NCBI GenBank assembly: GCA_036495025.1
Contig: DASXNO010000292.1
Coordinates: 1-19,829, forward strand
DNA: 19,829 nucleotides
Reading direction: 5' to 3'
DNA from: JAOPZY01 sp036495025
GTDB taxonomy: Bacteria; Actinomycetota; CADDZG01; JAHWKV01; JAOPZY01
Of the stretch, positions 1 to 6,660 are shown one piece after another. How positions within the stretch are numbered: position 1 is the first letter of the stretch; each line of letters opens with the position of its first letter. Below the pieces are notes generated by a model that saw nothing but the letters and a program-made list of their open reading frames with translations, ran no database searches and was not told where the DNA came from. Made by a program: the position numbers and the translations under genes.

Positions 1-273
1 GACGACGAGGAATCGTCCTTCGTCCTCGACGACCTGCTCGATCTCCGGCTCGACGTGATCCGGCGTCACCGCGAAGCGGCGAGGGTCCGCCCGCACCTCC
101 TCGTACTCCTCGAGCGTCATCGGCACCACGTGCTCGCAGTCAGGCTTGCCGCATTCGCACAGCATCGGGACGATGCCCTTCCGGCCGGCCTCTTCGTGGG
201 CCGCCTCGATGTCCTCGTTCAGGTCGCGGGCTACCGCCTCGCTGATGGCTGCCTGCTCCTCCCAACTCGCCAT
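1..273 (-). CDS. Small Cys-cluster protein of unknown function (3' end cut by window edge)
   Basis: An open frame read leftward from an ATG at 273 with no stop before the window edge, so 91 codons are visible and the C-terminus is missing. A good ribosome site (GGGGAGG) lies 6-7 bases upstream. The protein starts MASWEEQAAISEAVARDLNE, an acidic helical segment, followed by a compact Cys motif CECGKPDC and then VPMTLEEYEEVRADPRRF. This layout (Cys cluster, then an 'EEYE.VRADP.RF' block and an acidic tail) matches small uncharacterised proteins I recall as common in actinobacteria. The Cys residues could bind metal, but no function is established. Frame, RBS and amino-acid composition support a real gene. 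Confidence 0.75.
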   Translation of the reverse strand, partial: MASWEEQAAISEAVARDLNEDIEAAHEEAGRKGIVPMLCECGKPDCEHVVPMTLEEYEEVRADPRRFAVTPDHVEPEIEQVVEDEGRFLVV

Positions 274-294
274 GGCGGCCTCCCCGTCGGTTGC

Positions 295-309
295 TGGAAC
301 GATGTTCCA
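295..309. promoter_or_regulatory. Inverted repeat TGGAAC-GAT-GTTCCA upstream of the Cys-cluster gene
   Basis: Perfect 6-bp arms around a 3-bp centre, 22 bp upstream of the leftward ATG at 273 and 46 bp past the stop of the dehydrogenase gene on the same strand. It could be a small operator or a weak hairpin between the two genes. The sequence shows only the symmetry. Confidence 0.3.
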
Positions 310-355
310 ACTTCCACGACCGGAAGGCAAGCGGCATGGCATCCGGCCCGCCCGG

Positions 356-1204
356 TCAGCTTGTTGACGGGCGCGGCACGGGCGAGGGCGAGGAGTCCTG
401 GTTCGGGGCGGGCATCGGTTGGCCCTGGCGGTACATCTGTGGGGGCTTGTTCCCCGCCGACTGCCCACCATCGATCGGCACGACCACACCGGTCACGAAT
501 GCGGCCTGCTCGGAGCAGAGCCACAGCACCACATTCGCGACCTCCGATGGGGTGCCGGTCCTCCGCATCGGGGTGGCCAGCCCGGCCAACCGTTGCGCCT
601 CTGGCCCCGCAGCTTCGAGATGGTGCGTGAGGATCGGACCGGGGGCGACGACGTTGACCCGGATGCCGGCGTCCGCGTAGTCAAGGGCGGCGACCTTGGT
701 CAGCCCGATAATCCCGGCCTTTCCGGCAACGTAGGCCGCCAGGTTGGCCGTGCCGTTCAGCCCCGCGACCGAGGCCATGTTCACGATCGCCCCTCCGCCG
801 GTTCGCCGCATGGCCGGGATCTCGAACTTCATTCCGAGAAACGTCCCCCGGATGTTGGTGGCGATGCCACGGTCGAACTCGTCGGGGTCGATGTCCGCAA
901 GCGGCGCCGGCAGGGGCCCGTCGGTGGCGTTGTTGAAGGCTGCGTCCAGGCGCCCGTAGGTGGCCAGCGCCTGGTCGACCAGGTTGCGCATGGAATCGAC
1001 ATCCGCCACGTCGGTGCGGACCGCAATGGCGTGGCCGCCCGCCGACTCGATGCGTGCGACGACCGTCTGCAACGCCGCAACGTTTCGAGCCCCGAGCACC
1101 ACCGCGGCGCCGGCCCTCGCGAACGCCTCGGCGGTCGCGGCCCCGATCCCCTTGCTGGCCCCCGCCACAAGCCCAACCCGGCCCTGCATCGGCTGCTCAT
1201 CCAT
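356..1204 (-). CDS. Short-chain dehydrogenase/reductase (SDR), NAD(P)-dependent
   Basis: A 282-residue classical SDR, a soluble Rossmann-fold oxidoreductase acting on alcohol or carbonyl groups. Visible motifs: the cofactor glycine motif AGASKGIG (residues 14-21), D65 of the adenine-contact segment, NNA (91-93, the usual NNAG here followed by Thr), N117, catalytic S145, and Y158-x-x-x-K162. All four members of the N-S-Y-K tetrad are present, so it should be active. The core ends with the usual 'IDGG' near residue 246; a Pro/Ser-rich tail of about 35 residues follows and is unusual for the family. The ATG at 1204 has a GAGAGGGG ribosome site. It lies 34 bp downstream of the NTF2-like gene and is probably cotranscribed with it. 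The substrate cannot be told from sequence. Confidence 0.93.
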   Translation of the reverse strand: MDEQPMQGRVGLVAGASKGIGAATAEAFARAGAAVVLGARNVAALQTVVARIESAGGHAIAVRTDVADVDSMRNLVDQALATYGRLDAAFNNATDGPLPAPLADIDPDEFDRGIATNIRGTFLGMKFEIPAMRRTGGGAIVNMASVAGLNGTANLAAYVAGKAGIIGLTKVAALDYADAGIRVNVVAPGPILTHHLEAAGPEAQRLAGLATPMRRTGTPSEVANVVLWLCSEQAAFVTGVVVPIDGGQSAGNKPPQMYRQGQPMPAPNQDSSPSPVPRPSTS

Positions 1205-1238
1205 CGAATGCCCCTCTCACTGGTTGGTGTCGAGCCGG

Positions 1239-1646
1239 TCAGGGGCGCCCGGGGACGGGAGGCGCTCCGGGCGTGCCAGCGATGAAGCTCATGTGGGCGC
1301 TGGCGAGCTTGGGGAAGCCGGATGCATCCGCCACCACGAGCGTGACTCGAAGATCCCCGGGCACCTCACGGCCCCGGTAGGCGCCCGCGGCGCTCTGCCG
1401 GGCGATCACGACCGCAGCGTCGCCGTAGCGTCGAATCGCCACGTCCGCGAGCTCGAAGGTCCGGTACTCGAGGCCCCCGGCCGCGTGGCGGTCGAGCCAA
1501 TCCTGCCTCGAAAGCGTGAAGCCGAGCGGGCCGACCCCCGTGAAGTCGTCGGCCAGCAGCTTGTCGAGTGCCGCTGCGTCGCCGCTTCGCTCTGCGGCCG
1601 TCCATTCGGTGAGCAATCCCTCGATGTCATCGCTGCGTGTGGTCAT
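1239..1646 (-). CDS. NTF2-like / SnoaL-like (DUF4440-type) protein
   Basis: A 135-residue protein of the size and pattern of the nuclear-transport-factor-2-like cone fold: an N-terminal helix pair (IEGLLTEWTAAERSGDAAAL), the 'LLADDFTGVGPLGFTLSRQD' strand block, then paired strands with 'YRTFELADVAIRRYGDAAVV' and a C-terminal 'ASAHMSFIAG' strand. Family members include small enzymes (SnoaL cyclases, limonene-epoxide-hydrolase-like) and binding proteins; which applies here is not visible. Start ATG at 1646 has the strong site GGAGAGGG and a good promoter upstream. First gene of a two-gene unit with the SDR, divergent from TetR, which probably controls it. Confidence 0.85.
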   Translation of the reverse strand: MTTRSDDIEGLLTEWTAAERSGDAAALDKLLADDFTGVGPLGFTLSRQDWLDRHAAGGLEYRTFELADVAIRRYGDAAVVIARQSAAGAYRGREVPGDLRVTLVVADASGFPKLASAHMSFIAGTPGAPPVPGRP

Positions 1647-1669
1647 CTGCCCTCTCCTCTCGGCGTTGA

Positions 1670-1682
1670 TGGAGTCACTCCA
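1670..1682. promoter_or_regulatory. 13-bp perfect palindrome TGGAGTCACTCCA, candidate TetR operator
   Basis: Six-base arms (TGGAGT/ACTCCA) around a single C. It lies just downstream of the minus-strand -10 element, over the predicted start point of the NTF2-SDR transcript, where a bound repressor would block initiation. The adjacent divergent TetR gene is the obvious candidate binder. Assignment to TetR is inference. Confidence 0.4.
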
Positions 1683-1684
1683 AG

Positions 1685-1714
1685 ATCATAGTTCATCTAA
1701 TCTTATAGTGGCAA
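1685..1714 (-). promoter_or_regulatory. Predicted sigma-70-type promoter for the NTF2-SDR unit
   Basis: Read on the minus strand: -35 TTGCCA (1714-1709; five of six consensus bases), 18-bp spacer, -10 TATGAT (1690-1685; five of six). The predicted start falls near 1678, about 30 bp before the ATG at 1646. Confidence 0.55.
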
Positions 1715-1722
1715 GAGTTTTC

Positions 1723-1731
1723 TGGTACCAT
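1723..1731 (+). promoter_or_regulatory. Extended -10 (TGGTACCAT) of a probably leaderless TetR transcript
   Basis: TG-n-TACCAT ends 6 bases before the A of the TetR ATG at 1738, the spacing expected if transcription begins at the start codon. No proper Shine-Dalgarno is placed for that ATG (AAGG is only 2 bases away), which fits a leaderless mRNA as is common in actinobacteria. The element contains the 8-bp palindrome TGGTACCA, a possible autoregulatory half-operator. No good -35 is visible. Confidence 0.4.
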
Positions 1732-1737
1732 CAAGGT

Positions 1738-2379
1738 ATGGACGCCGAACTGGGCCTGCGTGAGCGCAAGAAGAAGCAGACGCGCCAGGTGATCGCCGAG
1801 ACGGCGCTCCGGCTCTTCAACGAGCGGGGCTTCGAGTCGGTGACCGTGGCGCAGGTGGCGAAGGCGGCGGACGTCTCGGAGGCGACGGTCTTCAACTACT
1901 TCCCAACGAAGGAGTCCCTCTTCTTCGGCCAGATGCAGACGTTCGAGGAGTCGTTGATCGAGGCAGTGCGCGGGCGCCGGGGCGGGGAGTCGGTCCTTGC
2001 GGCGTTTCGCCGCTTCATCGACGAGGGGTCCGACCACCTCGCCAGGGAGAGCACCGCCGTGGCGATCTCGATGGCCGGGCGCATCGTCGGAGCCAGCCCC
2101 TCGCTCCGAGCCCGAGAGCGGGAGATCGTGGCCGACTCCACCGATGCCCTTGCCCTGCTGATCGCGGAGGAATCCGGAAGCTCGTCCGGCGACATCGAGG
2201 CCTGGGTCGTCGCCAACGCATTGATGGGCGCCCACCGGGCCGTCGTCGCCCACGTCCGCTCGGAGGTCCTTGCGGGGCGCCACGGCCCGGCCCTCGCCGC
2301 AACGTCGAGATCCCAGATCGAACGGGTCTTTGCCATCCTCGAGCGGGGCCTCGAGCACTACGCCGTCAAGCAGGGCTGA
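1738..2379 (+). CDS. TetR/AcrR-family transcriptional regulator
   Basis: A 213-residue regulator. The N-terminal DNA-binding domain is typical: KKKQTRQVIAETALRLFNER, then 'GFESVTVAQVAKAADVSEAT' with 'VFNYFPTKESLFF' (helix-turn-helix about residues 33-56). The C-terminal ligand domain (about 60-213) is helical and not assignable to a ligand. The frame stays open upstream to 1516, but the homology starts at MDAELGLRERKK, so ATG 1738 is chosen. Divergent from the NTF2-SDR pair across 91 bp and 34 bp ahead of the acyl-CoA dehydrogenase, so it probably represses one or both units in response to a hydrophobic or acyl-type effector. Confidence 0.92.
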   Translation: MDAELGLRERKKKQTRQVIAETALRLFNERGFESVTVAQVAKAADVSEATVFNYFPTKESLFFGQMQTFEESLIEAVRGRRGGESVLAAFRRFIDEGSDHLARESTAVAISMAGRIVGASPSLRAREREIVADSTDALALLIAEESGSSSGDIEAWVVANALMGAHRAVVAHVRSEVLAGRHGPALAATSRSQIERVFAILERGLEHYAVKQG

Positions 2380-2413
2380 CGGCCGCCGGTCCGCCATACT
2401 GTCGGGCAGCATC

Positions 2414-4057
2414 ATGCCGACGGACGAGGTCCCCAACCAGTCCCCCCCACTCGAGGGCTACAACCTCTTCGAGTCCGATCCGGCGCTCCGCGAAGGGGTG
2501 GCGCGGGAAGGGGGCGGCTGGGCTGCCGGCCGCCTCAGCGACATCGGGCGGCTCGCGGGCTCGCCCGAGGCGATCACGTGGGGCTTCGATGCCAACGCCC
2601 ATCCTCCGGTCCTCCGCACCCACGACCGGTTTGGGCGCCGGATCGACACGGTCGAGTTCCATCCTGCCTGGCATCGCCTGCTCGAGGTCGCAGTGGGCGC
2701 GGGCATGCACGCCACCCCGTGGGTGGAGCGGCAGCCCGGGGGCCACGTGGCGCGGGCCGGGGCGTTCTACCTCTGGTCGCAGGTCGACGCCGGGGTCGGG
2801 TGCCCGATCTCGATGACCTATGCCGCCGTCCCGGCCCTGCGAGCCCAGCCCGGCCTGGCCGAGCGCTGGGTCCCGGCGCTCGGGTCTCGAAGCTACGACC
2901 CCGGGCTGCGCCTTGTGAGCGACAAGGCGGGGGCGCTGTGCGGCATGGCGATGACCGAGAAGCAGGGCGGCTCGGACGTGCGCGCGAACACCACGGCAGC
3001 CGTGCCGGCGGGGGAGGGAGGTCCCGGCGGGGAGTACCGGCTGACGGGCCACAAGTGGTTCTGCTCCGCCCCGATGTCCGATGCCTTCCTCGTGCTGGCC
3101 CAGGCGCCGTCGGGGCTCTCCTGCTTCCTGTTGCCCCGGGTCACTCCCGATGGGAGCACGAACGCGTTCTACCTGCAGCGGCTGAAGGACAAGCTCGGCA
3201 ACCGCTCCAACGCTTCGGCCGAGGTCGAGCTTGCGGGGGCCGTGGCATGGATGGTCGGCGAGGAGGGCCGCGGCATTCAGACGATCCTCGAGATGGTCAA
3301 CTCCACGCGGCTCGATTGTGTGATCGGGACCGCCGCCCTCATGCGGCAGGCGGTCGCCCAGGCGACCCACCACGCCGCCCACCGGTGCGCCTTCGGCCGC
3401 CGGCTGGCGGACCAGCCGCTCATGCGCAACGTCCTGGCCGACCTCGCCATCGAGTCTGAGGCGGCGACCACACTGGCGCTGCGCCTCGCCGGCGCCTGCG
3501 ATCGCGCCGAGGGCGATGAGCACGAGGCCCGGATCCGCCGGATCGGCACGGCAGTTGGCAAGTACTGGGTGTGCAAGCGGGGCCCCGCGACCACGGCCGA
3601 AGCCCTCGAGTGCCTCGGCGGCAACGGGTACGTCGAGGAGTCGATCGCTCCCCGTCTGTACCGCGAGGCTCCGCTGAACTCCATATGGGAGGGCTCCGGC
3701 AACGTCAACGCGCTCGACGTCCTGCGGGCGCTGTCCCGGGAGCCCGAGACCGCGGAGTCGTTCCTTGCCGAGGTGGAGCTCGCCCGGGGGGCCGACCGCC
3801 GGCTCGACGCCGCCGTTGCCGGTCTCCGCCGGACCCTGGGCTCCTCCGACAGCACCCCCGGGGAGGCCCGGCGGGTGGCGGAGCGTATGGCGCTGGTGCT
3901 GCAGGCAGCGTTGCTGACCCGCCATGCCCCGCCTGCGGTGAGCGACGCATTCTGCGCTTCGCGCCTCGGCGGGGAGGGGGGCCTGGCCTTCGGCACCCTC
4001 CCGGACAGCGCCGCCCTCGAGGCGATCATTGCCCGGCACACGCCTCGCCTGCCGTAG
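2414..4057 (+). CDS. aidB: AidB-type acyl-CoA dehydrogenase family flavoprotein
   Basis: A 547-residue protein, longer than ordinary acyl-CoA dehydrogenases (about 380-400) and of AidB length. The N-terminus NQSPPLEGYNLFESDPAL is the AidB signature, followed by 'PPVLRTHDRFGRRIDTVEFH'. The flavin-domain motif MTEKQGGSDVRANTT sits at about residues 180-194, 'AFGRRLADQPLMRNVLADLA' is in the C-terminal helical domain, and 'ALECLGGNGYVEES' and SIWEGSGNVNALDVLRAL (from about 423) close the core. A family-typical C-terminal extension of roughly 100 residues follows. E. coli AidB is an alkylation-response flavoprotein that binds DNA and has weak isovaleryl-CoA dehydrogenase activity; the role of distant homologues is less clear. 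ATG 2414 chosen because homology begins directly after it; the frame is open further upstream. Probably cotranscribed with TetR. Confidence 0.9.
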   Translation: MPTDEVPNQSPPLEGYNLFESDPALREGVAREGGGWAAGRLSDIGRLAGSPEAITWGFDANAHPPVLRTHDRFGRRIDTVEFHPAWHRLLEVAVGAGMHATPWVERQPGGHVARAGAFYLWSQVDAGVGCPISMTYAAVPALRAQPGLAERWVPALGSRSYDPGLRLVSDKAGALCGMAMTEKQGGSDVRANTTAAVPAGEGGPGGEYRLTGHKWFCSAPMSDAFLVLAQAPSGLSCFLLPRVTPDGSTNAFYLQRLKDKLGNRSNASAEVELAGAVAWMVGEEGRGIQTILEMVNSTRLDCVIGTAALMRQAVAQATHHAAHRCAFGRRLADQPLMRNVLADLAIESEAATTLALRLAGACDRAEGDEHEARIRRIGTAVGKYWVCKRGPATTAEALECLGGNGYVEESIAPRLYREAPLNSIWEGSGNVNALDVLRALSREPETAESFLAEVELARGADRRLDAAVAGLRRTLGSSDSTPGEARRVAERMALVLQAALLTRHAPPAVSDAFCASRLGGEGGLAFGTLPDSAALEAIIARHTPRLP

Positions 4058-4068
4058 GTCGTCGAACC

Positions 4069-5397
4069 TTAGTGGCCCATCCCTCCCATGCCTCCGGCGG
4101 GGGTCTCGGGCGGCGACGCCGGTCCCATGGCGGCCGGATCCTCGCTGCCCCCGGTGAGATCGTTGGTCTGATAGACGTAGGCGATCATGATGCCCATCAC
4201 GTCCGTCTTGGGGATGGGCGAGTTGTAGGAGGTGTCCAGTGCCAGGACGTCGCCGGCTCGCACCGTGCCGAGGCGGTCGTGGCTGCAGGTCGTCATCGAC
4301 TCGATGCTGCCCATGTAGGCAGGCTTCGTGCCATAGCCGGCGTGGGACGTGCAGATGCGCTGCCCGGACGTCTGGTCGGTCAGCATGGTCTCGATCCCTC
4401 CGTCGTGCACGTGGCCGCCGACGGTGACGACTCGCCCGGTGACCGTCGAGGTCCAGGTCCACGCCCGGCTTGTGGGCCCGGCGGGGATCGCGTAGGTCGA
4501 GTTCGAGCAGTTGTTCTCGTCGAGCCAAACCGGCGTCACCGGTTTGATCCCGGGCGTCGTGTCGGGCAGCCAGCTCACCGTCGCCACGAGCCATACGAGC
4601 TGGGGCGAGCTGCTCATGTTCATGATGTCGAACACCGCCAGCAGCGGGCCCGAGCCGAGGTGGTAGCCGAACCCGGGCGGCAGGACGCCCGGCGTGCGCT
4701 CGTTGCCCGATGCGAAGAACCGCTGCCCGAGGGCCCCGAGCAGCGTTGAGGCCGGGCAGGTCGTGTCGGGCAGCCCCGGCTGGATCAGCACGAGGTGGTG
4801 CAGCATCATGCCGCTGTCCAGGTTGGCCGACCGTCCGTCCGCGAACACCATGTCGATCTGGATGCCGGTCACATAGCAGTTCGAGCACGGCGACGTGAGC
4901 ACGGGGAGGCCGGCGACCAGCGGGACGCCTGCCACTAGGTCGAAGGGCTGGCCGAGCAGGGCGGGCAGGACCGGGAGTGGCCCATCCTTGACCGTCGCCA
5001 CGTTCGGCGTGGGCATCTGCGCAGGCGCCGTGGCCGGTGCCGGGGGCATCGTCATCGGCATGGTCGCCGCCCGGCGTGCTGCGACGTGCGGCCGGCCGGC
5101 AGCGGTCTGGGCCCCGGCTGGCGCTCCTGCGCCAGGAGAGCCGGACGTCGGCAGGATCCGGGAATCTGTCGCCACCGCTCCCTCGGGAGCCTCGGCCGCC
5201 GGCGGGGGTGCGCCGGTGCCCGCTGCAGCGACCCCAGCAGGGGTCGCCCGATTGCCTCCGTGGCCCCCGTGGAGGAACGCGTCGGCGGCTCCAGCGGCGA
5301 TGACGGCCACAACGGTTATGACCGCAAGCGCTACAAGAAGGATGTCCCGAAGGCCTCGCCCCACGGCGGGGCCCGAATGGCGAAGCACGGTCCTCAT
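4069..5397 (-). CDS. Membrane-anchored SURNod19-like protein with paired His motifs
   Basis: A 442-residue protein with an N-terminal membrane helix (about residues 16-40, ending VIAAGAADAFL) and a His/Gly/Ala/Pro-rich disordered linker to about residue 130. The outer domain has PCSNCYVTGIQIDM, then LHHLVLI (H200-H201), 'GGHVHDGG' (H329, H331), 'RICTSHAGYG', 'MTTCSHD' and 'LDTSYNSPIPKTDVMGIM'. That series resembles the Stress-up-regulated Nod19 family, whose biochemical role is not established; the His pairs suggest copper or another metal, as in PHM-like folds. The tail is Gly/Met-rich and ends MGH. ATG 5397 is preferred over an upstream ATG at 5433 because GAGAGGGGG stands 3-4 bases ahead of it. 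It follows the secreted-protein operon by 105 bp, separated by a palindrome, so may be a separate transcript. Confidence 0.7.
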   Translation of the reverse strand: MRTVLRHSGPAVGRGLRDILLVALAVITVVAVIAAGAADAFLHGGHGGNRATPAGVAAAGTGAPPPAAEAPEGAVATDSRILPTSGSPGAGAPAGAQTAAGRPHVAARRAATMPMTMPPAPATAPAQMPTPNVATVKDGPLPVLPALLGQPFDLVAGVPLVAGLPVLTSPCSNCYVTGIQIDMVFADGRSANLDSGMMLHHLVLIQPGLPDTTCPASTLLGALGQRFFASGNERTPGVLPPGFGYHLGSGPLLAVFDIMNMSSSPQLVWLVATVSWLPDTTPGIKPVTPVWLDENNCSNSTYAIPAGPTSRAWTWTSTVTGRVVTVGGHVHDGGIETMLTDQTSGQRICTSHAGYGTKPAYMGSIESMTTCSHDRLGTVRAGDVLALDTSYNSPIPKTDVMGIMIAYVYQTNDLTGGSEDPAAMGPASPPETPAGGMGGMGH

Positions 5398-5468
5398 ATT
5401 CCCCCTCTCGGGCTTCTCTGCATCCGGATACATGAGTGTCTCATCATGGGCGGCACGAGGATAGTCCG

Positions 5469-5492
5469 CGATCGCGCGTATACGCGCGATCG
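5469..5492. terminator. 24-bp perfect palindrome (arms CGATCGCGCGTA), terminator-like
   Basis: Two 12-base arms with no loop. It begins 10 bp after the leftward stop at 5503 and lies ahead of the SURNod19-like gene. In RNA it could form a GC-rich hairpin; there is no T-run, so a factor-independent terminator of the classical type is doubtful. Its 16-bp core is shared with 18856-18871 (15 of 16 identical). Confidence 0.45.
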
Positions 5493-5502
5493 ACGCCCAT
5501 CC

Positions 5503-6660
5503 TCACTGGCGACGCCCCAAGGTGCGCCGTCGCAGCGCGATGGCGGCGACGACGCCAACCGCGAGGAGCGCGCCAGCGAGGACCCATGGAACCAGTCCCC
5601 GCCTGCTGGGCGCCAAGCGGCCCACGGGGCCCGACGCGTTGGCAGTGGAGGATGGGGTAATCCCTTTGCGCGCCGGGCTGGCCGTGCTCGCATGCCCGCC
5701 CTGTCCGGGGGGCCCCGTCTCGGAAGTCTGGGAGGCTTGGGAGGCCGCCGCCGAGAGCCCTCCCGTCCCCGTGCCGCTCACCGTGACCACCACCGGCGGA
5801 TCCGTTGGTACCGTGTCGAACCACGTCAGCGTGGCGGTCCGGGTCCCCGCCTTCAGCGGCGAGAACGTGAGCGCTACGCTGCAGCCCGGTGCGCCTGGGG
5901 CCAGGGCGACCCCCATGCAGCTGCCGGCCGCGAGGTGGAAGTCCAGCGGGTCGATTCCACTCAGGCCGACGGCCCGGATCGTGGGGGCGATGCTGCCGGC
6001 CGCGTTCGCCTTCACGGAGCGCGGTGCACTTGTCGCTCCCACGGCCGTCGCGCCCGGAAACGTCAGGGAGTCAGGCGACAGGCGGATCGCCGCCGGGGGT
6101 GCTGCCCCGGGCAAGCCCATCGTCAGCTTCACGTACACGACGTCGACGGGAGTGGCGGGCGCGTTGTCGGCGATGCGGAGCAGGCAGGGGTTGTACACCA
6201 GCCTCCCGCCCACCTGCACGCCGTCCGGAGAACCGTCGGGACCGCATCCCCACCCCAGGGTTACGGAGGGCTCGGGCCCGACGAAGGTCTTGAAGTCAGG
6301 GTCGACGGCGCCGTTGACCCCCGTTGCCCCGCTGCCGGCGACGTCGTAGGTCTGTCCGTCGACCGCTTGCTCGCTGATGGTGGCACAGTCCGATCCGTAG
6401 TCGAATGCCTGGGGCTTGACGGCCTGCATGTTGTCGCACTGGTCGATGTAGACCGAGGACCGGGGCGTCATGCCGCTCCAGGTGACATGGATCCGCTGCC
6501 CGGTCGTCCAGATGGTGGTCGGTGTTGCGTCGACCCCCGCCGACGCCCCCCGCACCGCCGCCGCCGACGCTCGGGCCGGCTCGGCCGGATGCAGGACCGC
6601 CGCGGTCGCCGCCAGCGTCACGGCCAGCCACGCTACGCCGGCCCGCCACACCGCCGTCAT
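5503..6660 (-). CDS. Secreted WSGM/QCDN-domain protein with HYDIN-like domain and C-terminal membrane anchor
   Basis: A 385-residue exported protein, third of three paralogous neighbours. A signal peptide ends near ARASAAA (about residue 34). The shared domain (about 45-180) carries HVTWSGM, DQCDN (C75), a DC (C92), GWGCGPDGSP (C139) and YNPCLLRIADN (C159). A second beta-rich domain (about 190-300; 'IRLSPDSLTFPGATAVG' through 'VTVSGTG') resembles ASPM/SPD-2/HYDIN-type domains that often follow such modules. Then a Ser/Thr/Gly/Pro linker and a membrane helix (WVLAGALLAVGVVAAIAL) with tail RRRTLGRRQ, placing the domains outside the cell. The ATG overlaps the preceding stop as ATGA (6657-6660), so translation is coupled. 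Function unknown. Confidence 0.85.
   Translation of the reverse strand: MTAVWRAGVAWLAVTLAATAAVLHPAEPARASAAAVRGASAGVDATPTTIWTTGQRIHVTWSGMTPRSSVYIDQCDNMQAVKPQAFDYGSDCATISEQAVDGQTYDVAGSGATGVNGAVDPDFKTFVGPEPSVTLGWGCGPDGSPDGVQVGGRLVYNPCLLRIADNAPATPVDVVYVKLTMGLPGAAPPAAIRLSPDSLTFPGATAVGATSAPRSVKANAAGSIAPTIRAVGLSGIDPLDFHLAAGSCMGVALAPGAPGCSVALTFSPLKAGTRTATLTWFDTVPTDPPVVVTVSGTGTGGLSAAASQASQTSETGPPGQGGHASTASPARKGITPSSTANASGPVGRLAPSRRGLVPWVLAGALLAVGVVAAIALRRRTLGRRQ

Noticed and set aside
2366..4888. 840-codon open frame on the minus strand over the acyl-CoA dehydrogenase
   Set aside because: Arg/Pro/Gly/His-rich shadow of the real plus-strand gene and of the SURNod19-like gene; no domain or ribosome site.
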